From NCBI GenBank assembly GCA_009911505.1, contig QXXL01000094.1, positions 1 through 64,000 of the forward strand: a DNA stretch of 64,000 nt, given 5' to 3'. Positions 62,967 to 64,000 of the stretch are shown here, one piece after another. A program made the position numbers and the translations under genes. How positions within the stretch are numbered: position 1 is the stretch's first letter; each line of letters starts with the position of its first letter. Under the pieces are notes generated by a model. That model searched no databases. It was not told the DNA's origin and saw only the letters and a program-made list of their open reading frames with translations. Source of the DNA: Lachnospiraceae bacterium. Lineage in GTDB: Bacteria > Bacillota > Clostridia > Lachnospirales > Lachnospiraceae.

Positions 62967-63020
62967 GCTTTGCCTGCAGATATCCGATTTGCGGCTGCTC
63001 GTAAGTCGGATATTTGTGAT
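62967..63020 (+). terminator. Hairpin after yjdF
   Basis: ATATCCGA and TCGGATAT arms around a GC-containing loop, followed by T-rich sequence. Confidence 0.55.
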
Positions 63021-63066
63021 TCTGTTTGATACAAAGACAAGCAGAGAACAAATGTTCTGACGGGGG

Positions 63067-63104
63067 TTGATTTTAGACTGAAAATAGGGTATAATCAGTC
63101 TAAA
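63067..63104 (+). promoter_or_regulatory. Promoter inside a perfect 9-bp palindrome
   Basis: TTGATT (63067-63072), 17 bp and TATAAT (63090-63095). TTTAGACTG (63072-63080) and CAGTCTAAA (63096-63104) flank the spacer and -10 box, a typical autoregulatory operator ahead of the small AbrB-like gene. Confidence 0.7.
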
Positions 63105-63121
63105 AGTGAGGAGTGATTACA

Positions 63122-63298
63122 ATGACTGATTCATGTATTTATCTGGATACTTATGTTCTCCAACAAGATATGCGGGTTAGAATGCCGAAATCTATTTTGT
63201 CCAATTTAAATGTGGAAAAAGGAGAAACAAAATTTGATGTTTATTTAGACAGAGAAGAAAAATCCATAATTCTAAAAATTCATGAGGAAAATAAGTAG
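63122..63298 (+). CDS. Small AbrB/MazE-like protein, 58 aa
   Basis: A beta-rich start with RVRMPKSILSNLNVEKGETK and FDVYLDREEKSIILKI has the swapped-hairpin layout of AbrB/MazE DNA-binding domains. GAGGAGTG precedes ATG 63122. It directly precedes the methyltransferase gene (16 bp) and may be its controller. The AbrB match is loose. Confidence 0.55.
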   Translation: MTDSCIYLDTYVLQQDMRVRMPKSILSNLNVEKGETKFDVYLDREEKSIILKIHEENK

Positions 63299-63314
63299 AC
63301 ATGGAGGAAATAGC

Positions 63315-64000
63315 ATGATGAGGAATGTGATTAAAGCGGTTTCCCTGTTTTCCGGTGCTGGCGGTATGGATGTTGGCTTTGAAAGTGCAGGGGTTCAGGT
63401 GGTATTTGCAAATGAGTTAGTGAAAGAAGCTGCTGAAACATATAAAGCGAACCATCCAAATGGAATGATGATTAATGATGACATTAACAATATTATGGAT
63501 AAATTAGATGGATTTAGAGGAGTAGAGATTGTATTTGGTGGTCCTCCGTGTCAGGGATTTTCTGTAGCAGGAAAGATGGACCCAGATGATGAACGCAGTA
63601 AATTGATTATGACATTTCTCGATGTGGTTGAAAGAGTGCAGCCCAAAGCCTTTGTAATGGAAAATGTAAAAGCATTAGGAGTTTTGGGAAAATGGGAATC
63701 CATTAGAAAAAATTATCTGGAACGAGCAAGGCAGCTTGGGTATCTTTGTGTTCCGTTTATTTTGAATGCAACGGAGTATGGTGTTTCTCAGAAAAGAGAG
63801 CGCGTATTTTTTATAGGAATGAAAGAAAACTTAGATCCATTTTTTGAACATCACATGAGGGAGCTGATTGAGCAGCAAAAAAATGAAGCTCCTATTATCA
63901 AGGATTTACTGTTTCCATTAGGACGCGCAGGAACAGAACAGAATCCAGATACCTGTACAGCCAAAATTACATTTGCAACACATCCCATTATGAGAAAATC
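63315..64000 (+). CDS. dcm: DNA (cytosine-5) methyltransferase, partial
   Basis: Motif I is FSGAGGMDVGFE, motif IV is GGPPCQGFS with the catalytic Cys, motif VI is VMENV, and motif VIII is QKRERVFFIG, all in order within the first 175 residues. ATGGAGGAAATAGC precedes ATG 63315. The gene runs off the right edge, so its recognition domain and any partner endonuclease lie outside the window. Confidence 0.93.
   Translation, partial: MMRNVIKAVSLFSGAGGMDVGFESAGVQVVFANELVKEAAETYKANHPNGMMINDDINNIMDKLDGFRGVEIVFGGPPCQGFSVAGKMDPDDERSKLIMTFLDVVERVQPKAFVMENVKALGVLGKWESIRKNYLERARQLGYLCVPFILNATEYGVSQKRERVFFIGMKENLDPFFEHHMRELIEQQKNEAPIIKDLLFPLGRAGTEQNPDTCTAKITFATHPIMRK

Overview
The window is AT-rich Firmicutes DNA, most likely from a gut Lachnospiraceae-type clostridium. 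This rests on low G+C, strong AGGAGG ribosome sites, frequent TTG starts, a Tn916-type integrase/excisionase pair, a large serine recombinase, pistol ribozymes, holin-like type I toxins and a yjdF gene with its leader RNA. There are no rRNA, tRNA or core metabolic genes. It is almost entirely accessory DNA.

Layout. (1) 1-1905: right end of a more GC-rich element, a small protein plus large serine recombinase, apparently inserted into a gene whose 3' remnant ends at 2054. (2) 2200-7940: replication-type region with a DUF5659-like gene, 44-bp iterons, an initiator-like protein, about 1.55 kb of non-coding DNA packed with hairpins, then a zinc-ribbon/HNH-like pair. (3) 8170-10300: a short MITE-like repeat and a NACHT NTPase with pentapeptide repeats, broken by a frameshift in an A9 run. 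(4) 10800-15540: small regulatory genes (J-domain protein, three HTH proteins, tiny cassettes with shared promoter and terminator hairpins, a seven-copy operator). (5) 14990-21400: RadC-like and sigma-like genes each preceded by a pistol ribozyme, a ParB/DUF262 protein, a HigBA pair and a small tyrosine recombinase. (6) 21470-25110: two hidden type I toxin/antitoxin-RNA loci, an Mrr-like nuclease and a decayed ParB-like gene. (7) 25380-39060: many small unknown genes separated by structured intercistronic RNA-like elements, plus two SF2 helicases. (8) 39182-53000: a single-subunit RNA polymerase carrying the DFDGD motif (YonO/QDE-1-like), HTH genes, an HTH-Fic protein, a zinc-ribbon protein and a 2,570-residue tail-tape-measure-like protein with no other tail genes nearby. 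(9) 53385-55640: Xis, Tn916-type Int, arm-type repeats and a 5' fragment of a low-molecular-weight phosphatase gene that probably marks the attachment site. (10) 55871-64000: defence-type island with a helicase-nuclease, transglutaminase-fold protein, duplicated HEPN-like protein, DUF4268 nuclease, TfoX-N protein, YjdF, and a C5 methyltransferase running off the right edge behind a small AbrB-like gene with a palindromic promoter.

How it fits together. Regions 2-9 look like one plasmid-like or phage-plasmid-like integrative element. It has its own initiator and iterons, its own candidate RNA polymerase and sigma-like protein, self-cleaving ribozymes that would cut its polycistronic transcripts, many structured intercistronic RNAs, stabilising toxin modules and a Tn916-type integration module. 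The most unusual combination is the DPBB RNA polymerase, the lone giant tape-measure protein and the dense structured-RNA segments. Functions of most small proteins cannot be assigned by inspection.
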